This document shows positions 42,860-50,455 of a stretch of DNA of 64,000 nt, piece after piece. Both the position numbers and the translations under genes were made by a program. The DNA is from Paenibacillus profundus (GTDB taxonomy: Bacteria > Bacillota > Bacilli > Paenibacillales > Paenibacillaceae): assembly GCF_021369635.1 (NCBI RefSeq), contig NZ_JAJNBZ010000011.1:63425-127424 (forward strand). Reading direction: 5' to 3'. The notes below the pieces were generated by a model. The model saw nothing but the letters and a program-made list of their open reading frames with translations, did no database searches and was not told where the DNA came from. Numbering within the stretch: position 1 is the stretch's first letter; each line of letters begins with the position of its first letter.

Positions 42860-43950
42860 GGAAACATCCCTCCGTAATCAGATAATGAAAGCGCACGTCT
42901 TTTCAGGTTATTGTGCAGTTGGTCCAATATGCCGATAGCGAAGCCCGACCGAGCCCAACGATCATAGGCGATACCGAAGCCGAGCCGCTCCCATAGCAAA
43001 GCGTTGGCGCGCTCATGCTCGCCGAACGGCTCGAGGTACACGAGCGGCGTCGCCGCCGACAGCGAATCGACGAGCGTGCCGCCGCCCGGCTTGCTCACGA
43101 TGGCGAGGCTGCGGCGGATGGCGCCGTACAAGCGCGGGCCATCCGTGCCCCGTTCATAGACGGGCGGCTCATTCGGCTTCCATTCCGCCGTCGGCGGGTA
43201 GGCGGCCTGATCGCGCTGCTCCGGTTCATCCGACCACGGATGCCAATCCGGATCGGTCATGTAAATGCGGTCGCAGGGGCGTGCCCCGCCCGCTTCCTCC
43301 GGCTGATAGGCAACCAGGTCGAGCGCAAACCGATCCTGCAGAGCGGTGATTGCGCTGCGATAGGTGCCGATGCCCCAGCCGCCGCCATGAACGACGATCC
43401 GCTCCTCCCGTTCGGCATATGGCACGAGCGGCTCATCCGACATGGCCAGCCGATAGTGGAGGACCGGGTCCTCCCCCTCCAGCCGGAACAGCCAATGATG
43501 GCGGAAGCGCTGATACGTATCGCGATATACGCGATACGACGGCGTATCGATCGCATCGAGCCGGAGGAATTCCACGCGCACGGGATCCGGGTGCACGCGT
43601 CGGCCATATTGCTCCAGAACGGGCAGCCAGAAGCCCGTCATGGCCAGAAACGTGCGCCGGCCTTGCTCCTGCCACCGCTCGAGCAGCGCTTCGACCGCCT
43701 CCGTGTCGAGCACTGGCCCGATGTCGCGCGCGAGGCGGGTTCCCATCAAGGCAGCGCCGAAGCTGTTGTGGAATGCCTGCTTCGTGCGGACAAGCTTCCG
43801 CCGCACCTCTTCTGGGAACAGGCGCTCCAGAACTTCGGCTTCCGCCGGAATGCCGCGCCGCCGGAGCCGCTCCTGCAGCCGAATGCCGGGCACATAAGCG
43901 CCGAGCGAATTGCCCGACGTCAGAATCGTAACGGGTGAAGCGGATTGCAT
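42856..43950 (-). CDS. GT-B glycosyltransferase-like protein (MurG/UGT type)
   Basis: About 364 residues from ATG 43950, which has AGAAGGTG at good spacing; a TTG at 44001 overlapping the upstream stop would add 17 residues. The N-terminus (VTILTSGNSLGAYVPGIRLQ) resembles the first Rossmann strand and loop of a GT-B enzyme. The C-terminal SKPGGGTLVDSLSAATPLVY, then EPFGEHERANALLWERLGFGI, is the donor-binding signature region of MurG- and UGT-like glycosyltransferases. The middle is poorly conserved in appearance. It likely transfers a sugar in the pathway of this operon, but donor and acceptor are unknown. Confidence 0.72.
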   Translation of the reverse strand: MQSASPVTILTSGNSLGAYVPGIRLQERLRRRGIPAEAEVLERLFPEEVRRKLVRTKQAFHNSFGAALMGTRLARDIGPVLDTEAVEALLERWQEQGRRTFLAMTGFWLPVLEQYGRRVHPDPVRVEFLRLDAIDTPSYRVYRDTYQRFRHHWLFRLEGEDPVLHYRLAMSDEPLVPYAEREERIVVHGGGWGIGTYRSAITALQDRFALDLVAYQPEEAGGARPCDRIYMTDPDWHPWSDEPEQRDQAAYPPTAEWKPNEPPVYERGTDGPRLYGAIRRSLAIVSKPGGGTLVDSLSAATPLVYLEPFGEHERANALLWERLGFGIAYDRWARSGFAIGILDQLHNNLKRRALSLSDYGGMFP

Positions 43951-43997
43951 GAATGACACCTTCTTTTTCTCATTCAAGATGAGTTCTTGTTGAATAC

Positions 43998-45482
43998 TCA
44001 ATACTGCCTGAACCCCAGCTCTGACAGCATGCGATTGAGCTGCTTGCTTAAAGCTTCGCTGTCATGGCGGCTATCTGCCACAAGCGAGACGTACCAGCGC
44101 CCAGACGTATTGCCGCCCGCAGGCGGGAACAGCGTATTGGCGGACAGCGGAATAATTCCCGCACGGCATTCCGGCTTGAACAAAAGACCAGCCTGCTCCA
44201 TGTGCGCCAGCAGTCGCTCGAACGGCTCCGCTGTGGTTATACCTGCAAAGCCTGCCGGTTCGGCTGCTGCAGCCGTTTTAGCTTCTGATGTGTCGTTGCT
44301 GTGTTCGGCTCGTTCCGCTCCTTCGGCCTGTTCTGCTCGTTGCAACGCCCATTCCGGCAGTCCCAGCTGGAGGCATGCCAAGAAGCTCCGCTGGCCGTAC
44401 CGCTCAAGATGGACGTCAAGACTATGATTAAGCAGCCCCATCGAATGCCGGGCATTGATTTCCACTACGGGATACACGTCGCCATTCTCCAGGAGCATCG
44501 AGTCGACGCATACAGGGCCGAAGTAGCCTTCCTGATAGAGGCTGACAGCCAGCCGCTCCATTGCCTCGAAGTATCCGGCTCCCGCCAGCCGATCCATCAG
44601 GTCGGCGTCAGCCGTACACGAACCCGCGTAATTAAGCTGACGGTTCACCATGCGCTGCACGCCGAGCAGCGTAATGCGCCTGTCCGAAGCAATATGCAAC
44701 TGGCACGAGAAATCGGTCTGCTTCGCAAGCCAGGGCTCTAGCAGCAGCATGACTCGCTTGCCAGTCTTCTGCTGCACGCGGAGATAGTCGGTTAGCCGCC
44801 CGAGAAGCGCCGGGGAATCAACGACCAGATTGCCTCTCCCGGACACGCCGTACGGGTCCTTCATCACTAGCCTGCCACATTGCCGCAGCAGCTCCGCACC
44901 GATGCGCTCCACCTCGGCGGCATCCTCTGCAAGGCGTCCCTGCGGCTTCAATTCCAATTCGGCCGCGAGCCGAAGGGAATAGGCCTTGGAGTTAACTCTC
45001 GCGACGATGTCCGCTGCCGGAATCATCCCCGTCAAGTTATAGCGTCGTGCCAATTCGGCCGCGGACGGGATGACCGCATAAGGCGCGCACGGCAGCTCCC
45101 GCATCAAGCTGCGCCATTCCGCCTGTGCCGGATGGCCGGCAATCGCCTGAAAGACGTCATCCCCGCTATCGGTTCCGCGTGAAGCGGTCTCGCCTATGGA
45201 TAGCGAGCGGAAGTGGAACCCAATCTCCCGCAAATAGGCCGTATGAGCCTCATTCATTGCCTGCCGCGTCACCAGCACGCCGTCCTCGCCGCTTAGCGGA
45301 AACAACAGCTCGTCCATGAATCCGGTGACAGAGCGCCCTTGCGCGGCCCGGATGGCAGGCAGCGTCGCCAGCTCAGCCGGGCGCCAGTACGCCTCTGCGT
45401 CGAACGTCCCGAGCGCAATGCGCGGCCCGTCATAGATCGGCTTAGGCGCTTGCAATGATGCCTCCGGCATCGGGTTACGCAT
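43998..45482 (-). CDS. ATP-grasp ligase (BtrJ-like candidate)
   Basis: The likely start is ATG 45482, whose codon overlaps the end of the acyl carrier protein gene (ATGCGTAA); the product has about 494 residues. ATP-grasp marks are VNSKAYSLRLAAELEL, LVMKDPYGVSGRGNLVV (nucleotide-binding Lys and glycine loop), LLLEPWL and VYPVVEINARHSMG (metal-binding Glu and Asn). The C-terminal ~100 residues carry an Ala/Glu-rich linker (EQAEGAERAEHSND) and a small extra domain. ATP-grasp enzymes ligate carboxylates to amines or thiols; tight coupling with the carrier protein gene suggests loading of an amino acid on its phosphopantetheine arm, as BtrJ does for BtrI. Confidence 0.78.
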   Translation of the reverse strand: MRNPMPEASLQAPKPIYDGPRIALGTFDAEAYWRPAELATLPAIRAAQGRSVTGFMDELLFPLSGEDGVLVTRQAMNEAHTAYLREIGFHFRSLSIGETASRGTDSGDDVFQAIAGHPAQAEWRSLMRELPCAPYAVIPSAAELARRYNLTGMIPAADIVARVNSKAYSLRLAAELELKPQGRLAEDAAEVERIGAELLRQCGRLVMKDPYGVSGRGNLVVDSPALLGRLTDYLRVQQKTGKRVMLLLEPWLAKQTDFSCQLHIASDRRITLLGVQRMVNRQLNYAGSCTADADLMDRLAGAGYFEAMERLAVSLYQEGYFGPVCVDSMLLENGDVYPVVEINARHSMGLLNHSLDVHLERYGQRSFLACLQLGLPEWALQRAEQAEGAERAEHSNDTSEAKTAAAAEPAGFAGITTAEPFERLLAHMEQAGLLFKPECRAGIIPLSANTLFPPAGGNTSGRWYVSLVADSRHDSEALSKQLNRMLSELGFRQY

Positions 45483-45738
45483 GCTGCTCAACCTCGACGC
45501 CCAATGCTTGCAAGAAGCCGAGGAACGCCCGCACCGTCTGCAGATGCTCATAATCGAACCGTTCGAAATCCATCTGCACTTTAAATTGCTCCTCCACCTT
45601 CAGCATGAAATGAATGAGCTGGAGTGAATCCATGCCGACCTCCTCGATAAGGTTCGTCTCCGGAGTAAGCCTCAGCTCCCAAGATGGGTCCTCCTTCACT
45701 TCGCTTACCAAGCGGGCCAACGTATCGATTGCGTGCAT
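45475..45738 (-). CDS. Acyl carrier protein
   Basis: The 87-residue protein starts at ATG 45738 (MHAIDTLARL), seven bases after AGGAG. Ser38 in EEVGMDSLQLIHFM is the phosphopantetheine attachment site, set in the usual helix II context. The stand-alone size is that of a discrete ACP/PCP. As the first gene of the operon it should provide the carrier on which the ATP-grasp, radical SAM and transferase enzymes act. It is not the fatty-acid AcpP: helix II lacks the usual acidic pattern and no fab genes are nearby. Confidence 0.9.
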   Translation of the reverse strand: MHAIDTLARLVSEVKEDPSWELRLTPETNLIEEVGMDSLQLIHFMLKVEEQFKVQMDFERFDYEHLQTVRAFLGFLQALGVEVEQHA

Positions 45739-45914
45739 ACCACCACTCCTATTCTCTATGAATCGAATATCGAACATTCTTAATCAACATATGACTAAAT
45801 GATGAAAATATGTCATTCAACTTTCAAGAAATCGATATCGTTTTCATGATTTTTCATAAGATAGCATCATCAAGGCAGATCCATTTCGCCCCCCTCAGGA
45901 ATCTATTGGTTATA

Positions 45915-45923
45915 TGCTATAAT
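45915..45923 (+). promoter_or_regulatory. Extended -10 promoter of the MscS gene
   Basis: TGCTATAAT is a perfect extended -10 element 39 bases before the start codon; the -35 region is weak. Confidence 0.6.
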
Positions 45924-45961
45924 GGGGAACTATGTACAAGGAAAAGGAGGGTGATAACGAG

Positions 45962-47065
45962 ATGGATCAACTATTTCGCTCGATCTTCGAGCTAGTTGAC
46001 GGGACGAGGCTGCTCATTGCCATCGGCATCCTGCTTCTGTTTCTGCTATTCCGCAAGTGGGTCGTCGGCTATCTATTCCGCTTCATCGTTCGCATGGCAG
46101 ACAAGACGCAAAGCACCCATGTCGCCAGCTTCATACATTCCTTCGAACAGCCTGTCCGAATGCTGCTTATTTTGGGAGGTGTGAACGCGGCCTTTCATTT
46201 CTACTTTCCCGATCAGTGGCCTTATTGGGCGCTGTTCAATCAAATAAGCCGGAGTTCCTTTATTGCAATCGTCGGGTGGGGCTTATACAATTTTTCCGGG
46301 CGCTCCTCCAACCTGTTTACCGGATTCACCACGCGCTTGGGAGTCGAGCAATCAAGCATGCTGATTCCCTTCCTGTCGCGTATCCTTCGCATCGTTATCG
46401 TGGCCGTAGCCATTACGATGATTTCCTCCGAATGGGGGTACAGCATCAACGGTCTGGTGGCGGGGCTCGGACTAGGCAGTCTCGCGGTCGCTATGGCGGC
46501 CAAGGATACGTTCAGCAATTTCATTGCCGGGGTTATCATCATTACGGAAAAGCCGTTCGCGCAGGGCGACTGGATTCAGACGTCTACCGTAGAAGGAGTG
46601 GTCGAGGACATCTCGTTCCGCAGCTCAAGAATCCGCACGTTCGCAGATACGCTCGTCACCGTTCCTAACGCTACGTTGGCTGATCAGGCGATTACGAACT
46701 TTAGCCGAATGGGCAAACGACGCATCACATTCACACTCGGCGTCGCGGTGGATACAGGGCGGGCAAGCCTGCTTCGTGCGGTAGAACAGATTCGAGAGCA
46801 TATTACTACCCATCCCGAGATTGCTCCAGGAACGATTATGATTCGGTTCACCGAGTTTCATGCGGACCAGCTCGGCATTATGTGTTACTTTTTTACGCAG
46901 TCGACGGTGTGGGCGGAGCATTTGCGTGTGCGTGAGGAAATTAATTTTGCGATTATGGGCATTTTGGAGCAGGAAGACGTTCGTCTCGCCATGCCGGCAC
47001 AGCGGGTGTTTCTCGAAGCGAATGAGCAAGAATATTCGAAGACAGCCACCAGCTATGACTCGTGA
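45962..47065 (+). CDS. MscS-type mechanosensitive channel
   Basis: The 367-residue membrane protein starts at ATG 45962, eleven bases after AAGGAGG. It has about four to five transmembrane segments; the pore helix TM3 is GLGLGSLAVAMAAKDTFSNFIAGVIIITEKPF, with the Gly/Ala packing of MscS. The beta domain (GDWIQTSTVEGVVEDISFRSSRIRTF, TLVTVPNATLADQAITNFS) and an alpha/beta C-terminal domain follow. It releases solutes on hypo-osmotic shock. It is divergent from the ACP operon and apparently unrelated to it. Confidence 0.93.
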   Translation: MDQLFRSIFELVDGTRLLIAIGILLLFLLFRKWVVGYLFRFIVRMADKTQSTHVASFIHSFEQPVRMLLILGGVNAAFHFYFPDQWPYWALFNQISRSSFIAIVGWGLYNFSGRSSNLFTGFTTRLGVEQSSMLIPFLSRILRIVIVAVAITMISSEWGYSINGLVAGLGLGSLAVAMAAKDTFSNFIAGVIIITEKPFAQGDWIQTSTVEGVVEDISFRSSRIRTFADTLVTVPNATLADQAITNFSRMGKRRITFTLGVAVDTGRASLLRAVEQIREHITTHPEIAPGTIMIRFTEFHADQLGIMCYFFTQSTVWAEHLRVREEINFAIMGILEQEDVRLAMPAQRVFLEANEQEYSKTATSYDS

Positions 47066-47264
47066 TCGAAGGAAACAGGTGTGACTCTAGGGTTTCACAA
47101 AGTCCTTTTGCCCACTATTCCCTTGATTCAGAAAAACACGAGCCCTATCGAATTACTCGGTAAAGCTCAATCGCTATTCACTTCTGGAGGCAGAACAAAT
47201 CTTCCTATTCGTATACAAGAAACCTTAAGCATTGCCTTCAGTTGCTGAGTTTTCATTGCGTAAT

Positions 47265-47293
47265 CTGAACCATGGGGAGAGTGAGCAAAAGAG
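47265..47293 (+). repeat. Dispersed GGGGAGAGTG element, copy 7
   Basis: CTGAACCATGGGGAGAGTGA is followed by GCAAAAGAG. A second copy follows 58 bases on. Nothing else is seen in 47066-47390. Confidence 0.6.
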
Positions 47294-47322
47294 CTATTCG
47301 ACGACTCTTGCCTTTGCTCAGT

Positions 47323-47350
47323 CTGAGTCATAGGAAGAGTGGACATAAGG
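47323..47350 (+). repeat. Dispersed GGGGAGAGTG element, copy 8
   Basis: CTGAGTCATAGGAAGAGTGG is followed by ACATAAGG, the same tail as copies 2 and 4. Confidence 0.6.
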
Positions 47351-47390
47351 CTTCAACGAAATAGCATTCAGATACACTATACTTCCCTAC

Positions 47391-47434
47391 AAAAAGAAAC
47401 GGCCATGCCATACTTAGTACGACATGCCGTTTCT
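47391..47434 (-). terminator. Terminator of the caspase-like gene
   Basis: On the minus strand AGAAACGGC and GCCGTTTCT close a hairpin extended by CATG pairing, followed by TTTTTG. It lies about 95 bases past the stop. Confidence 0.75.
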
Positions 47435-47528
47435 CTCGGCGGCTATCTATTTCACGGCATCCCTATAGTTCAGAGACACGCACGCTCATAGTTAGGCCAG
47501 CTATAAAATTATTGTTGATTAATATGTT

Positions 47529-48080
47529 TTATTGCTCATAAATTTGGTACATGGTTGTTTCTTCGTCCGTGGCTCGGGCTGTATGATAAGCTTCCTGAAT
47601 GGTCTTTTTGTTCTGGATGAGCTCGTAGCCAAAGCGCAGGGCGAACATGAGCGCCGCGTTGCCATCTGGATAATCGTCCGGTCCGATATAGGTCTTGCAG
47701 CCGCATTCTAAAAAGGCCTGAGCCAGCTCACCATTTCCCAGATCGCATCCGTTAGCCAATACAGTCCTGCCATCCAGCTTCGCAAAGCGCCGAATCTCAG
47801 CAGGGCCAAAGTCACCCCGCGGTTCCCCCTCTTCATAGACCGATTCCCCCAGCTCCGGCATGACGAACTGCCCCTCGTCGCCATGGAAATTGAGGATGAT
47901 CAGATCCGTGCCGGGATAGATGTCTTCGCCAGACAACACCGACATAAAATCACTCGGTCTCCCGACCCAATACATAAACACTCGCGCGCCAAAATACTCC
48001 AACGCAGCGCGTATCGCTTGCGTATCCATATCACAATCTGGACCGCATACCAAAGCAACATTCATTTCAGGCTTACTCAT
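47529..48080 (-). CDS. Small caspase-like (clan CD) protein
   Basis: The 183-residue protein starts at ATG 48080, nine bases after GGAGG. It looks like a minimal caspase/CHAT-type fold: strand VALVCGPDCD, a second strand with LIILNFHGDEG (His66 followed by Gly), and VLANGCDLGNGELAQAFLECG (Cys112), then TYIGPDDYPDGNAALMFALRFG and the helix TIQEAYHTARA. His in HG and Cys after a hydrophobic strand are the catalytic dyad arrangement of clan CD peptidases. No signal peptide or partner domain is present, so it may be a stand-alone peptidase or a non-catalytic relative. No effector or sensor gene is adjacent. The call rests on motif pattern only. Confidence 0.55.
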   Translation of the reverse strand: MSKPEMNVALVCGPDCDMDTQAIRAALEYFGARVFMYWVGRPSDFMSVLSGEDIYPGTDLIILNFHGDEGQFVMPELGESVYEEGEPRGDFGPAEIRRFAKLDGRTVLANGCDLGNGELAQAFLECGCKTYIGPDDYPDGNAALMFALRFGYELIQNKKTIQEAYHTARATDEETTMYQIYEQ

Positions 48081-48319
48081 TTTTTTCATCCTCCATATGC
48101 ATATAGGCGTTATTTTGATTCAATCATGGTCTAATTGCCTGTCATATGGAGGCGGTCGGGCCCGCCACGGAATAAAGCCGCGTTATAATATAGTTATTTT
48201 CATAGCTGTATACTCCTCTCCATATCTATCAAAACTCATTGTTAATACTTTACCATCCGGCAAAAAAATTTCCAAATATTAAAATGTTATTAAAATTTCC
48301 TTACCAAACGTATCGATTT

Positions 48320-49312
48320 TCAACCGATAAGCAGACCTATATTTCCAAATTGCTCCCCCTGCTTCATGCGATGGAAGGCTTGCACCGTGTCTTGCAAAGG
48401 ATACATCCGATCAATAATTGGCTTAAGTGAATGCTGTTCCATAAAATCGAGCATTTGGTGAAATTCTTCAAGGCTGCCCATCGATGTGCCGATGATACTG
48501 ATTTGGGGAAAAAAGAGCGCGCGCAAAGGGAGTTCAATTTGATCGCCTGAGCTTGCTCCAAAACTTACGATCCGGCCATTTGGCTTCAACGCATCGAAAT
48601 AGTTGGGAAAGGTGGCGGGCCCGATACTGTCAAGAATAAGGTCGGCTTTTTCACCGTGCAGACCTTCGTTCCAATCACCATGACTATCGAAGGCACGATC
48701 GGCCCCATATGTTCGCGCCGCTTCTCTCTTCTGTTCGCTGCGTGATGTCACCGTTACTGTGGCCCCTGCTGCTTTGGCCATCATCATCGCATAAGTGGCC
48801 ACGCCGCTTCCAATGCCGGGTATTACGATATGTTCGCCTTTTTGTAATCGGCCTTTCGTGAACAAGGCCCGATAAGCAGTCAACGCGGCTAAAGGCAGCA
48901 CTCCCGCTTCTTCCCATGATAGGTAAGCTGGTTTTTTCACTGCATTTTTAGCAGGAATAATGACATATTCGGCAAACGTGCCATCCGCAGGACTGCCCAA
49001 AATTTGCAGATTCTGCGGCACATCATCAATCGACTCCCAATTTAGACTTGGGTGGATGATAACCTCACTGTTTACAGTCAGGTGCGACACTCCTTCTCCA
49101 ACCGCCTCGATAATACCTGCACCGTCAGAACCTAGAATCAAGGGCGGATCGTTTTCCGTTCTTGCCTTCATAATAAACAGGTCGCGATGGTTCAACCCTG
49201 CTGTTTTCAATCTCACCTTCACTTCGCCAAAACCAGGGTTTTTAGAAGATACGTCCTCATATTTCAATCCCTCTATGCCACTCTTGCCAACATGTACGAT
49301 AGCTTTCATCAT
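48320..49312 (-). CDS. Zinc-independent MDR oxidoreductase (quinone reductase type)
   Basis: About 330 residues from ATG 49312 ([10 protein letters not shown]), just after GGAGG. It is a medium-chain dehydrogenase/reductase: an N-terminal GroES-like domain ([35 protein letters not shown]) and a Rossmann domain with [20 protein letters not shown] for NADPH. The structural four-Cys zinc lobe is missing, which favours the quinone oxidoreductase/enoyl reductase branch. It is divergently transcribed from the LysR gene with a 139-base gap, the usual arrangement of a LysR-controlled detoxification gene. Confidence 0.87.
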   Translation of the reverse strand: MMKAIVHVGKSGIEGLKYEDVSSKNPGFGEVKVRLKTAGLNHRDLFIMKARTENDPPLILGSDGAGIIEAVGEGVSHLTVNSEVIIHPSLNWESIDDVPQNLQILGSPADGTFAEYVIIPAKNAVKKPAYLSWEEAGVLPLAALTAYRALFTKGRLQKGEHIVIPGIGSGVATYAMMMAKAAGATVTVTSRSEQKREAARTYGADRAFDSHGDWNEGLHGEKADLILDSIGPATFPNYFDALKPNGRIVSFGASSGDQIELPLRALFFPQISIIGTSMGSLEEFHQMLDFMEQHSLKPIIDRMYPLQDTVQAFHRMKQGEQFGNIGLLIG

Positions 49313-49451
49313 GTTCCCTCCAAGTGCTTCATTTCGCAACCTTTTTAATTTGTTGTTTGAATTCGATTTTACACATCGATGATCATCAAGTAAAATGAAC
49401 AAAACCGAATGCAGGTATCAATAATAACAATACCAAGAAGGGGACATCGAT

Positions 49452-50306
49452 GTGGAAAGCGGAGATTTGAGAGTATTTCAAGCCGTTGCTCGTGAAGGCA
49501 GCATTACGAAAGCCGCTCAAGCCTTGAACTATGTGCAGTCCAATGTGACCAACCGAATTCAGCAGCTTGAATCTCAATTAGAAACACAGCTTTTTTATCG
49601 CACCAATCGGGGCATGAAGCTAACCGCCTCAGGTAAAAACTTATTGGATTATGCGGATAAAATATTATATTTGTTAGACGAGGCTGAAAAATCCACACGC
49701 TTTGCAGAGTATCCCAAAGGGCCGCTTCGGTTAGGCGCGCTAGAAACGACGGCAGCCATTCACCTTCCCCAGCTTATGGCGGGGTACCATAAAAAATTTC
49801 CCGAGGTCAATCTGTCGCTCATTACAGGAGACACGCACGCTTTGTTGCAGAAGGTTCTCCATTATGAACTGGACGGCGCTTTCGTATACGGGCCGCTTGC
49901 CCATCCTGATATTGAACAGTTTGCTGCGTTCGAGGAGGAATTGGTGTTGGTGTCCGAACCGTGTGAATCCAGCCTGAAAGAATTGTTAACCAGACCTTTG
50001 CTGTTTTTTAGCACAGGCTGCTCTCATCGGGCAAGAGCGGAACGCTTACTTCTGGAAGAAGGCATCAATAAAAATAATATTATGGAATTCGGCGCGTTAG
50101 AGGCGATTTTAGGGGGAGTCTCTGCCGGATTGGGAGTATCCTTACTGCCCAAATCGTCGATTGCCAGCCTGGAAAGCAGAGGGGGCATTTGCTCTCGCCG
50201 CTTACCTGAAGCGTATCGGGAAATAAACATTTTATTTGTTTATCGGCGGGATTTTTTCATGACGAATGCTTTTCAGACATTTATAGACTTTATGAAAGTG
50301 AAATGA
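49452..50306 (+). CDS. LysR-family transcriptional regulator
   Basis: The 284-residue regulator starts at GTG 49452 after AAGGGG. The winged helix-turn-helix is in residues 1-60 (LRVFQAVAREGSITKAAQALN, YVQSNVTNRIQQLE), followed by the linker helix and a two-lobe substrate-binding domain with KGPLRLGALETTAAIHLP. It most likely controls the divergent MDR oxidoreductase gene and itself from the shared 49313-49451 region. The inducer is unknown. Confidence 0.92.
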   Translation: MESGDLRVFQAVAREGSITKAAQALNYVQSNVTNRIQQLESQLETQLFYRTNRGMKLTASGKNLLDYADKILYLLDEAEKSTRFAEYPKGPLRLGALETTAAIHLPQLMAGYHKKFPEVNLSLITGDTHALLQKVLHYELDGAFVYGPLAHPDIEQFAAFEEELVLVSEPCESSLKELLTRPLLFFSTGCSHRARAERLLLEEGINKNNIMEFGALEAILGGVSAGLGVSLLPKSSIASLESRGGICSRRLPEAYREINILFVYRRDFFMTNAFQTFIDFMKVK

Positions 50307-50351
50307 ATATGTTCTCTAATAAACCTGCCCAACATATAGGTTTGAGCAACG

Positions 50352-50378
50352 AAAGGACAGCGATTATGCTGTCCTTTT
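50352..50378. terminator. Bidirectional terminator between lysR and the Wadjet operon
   Basis: AAAGGACAGC and GCTGTCCTTT form a perfect 10-bp stem with a GATTAT loop, followed by T-rich sequence on the plus strand. Confidence 0.85.
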
Positions 50379-50455
50379 GTTCAATTGCACTGCCATTTTC
50401 GTCCCAAAAAGGAACCCGCTGCGGCAAAGGTATGCGGTCTTATTTCTTGTGCTGC

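Noticed and set aside
45475-45738. Fatty-acid synthesis AcpP
   Set aside because: Sequence around Ser38 and the operon of ATP-grasp, radical SAM and exporter genes argue for a dedicated carrier protein.
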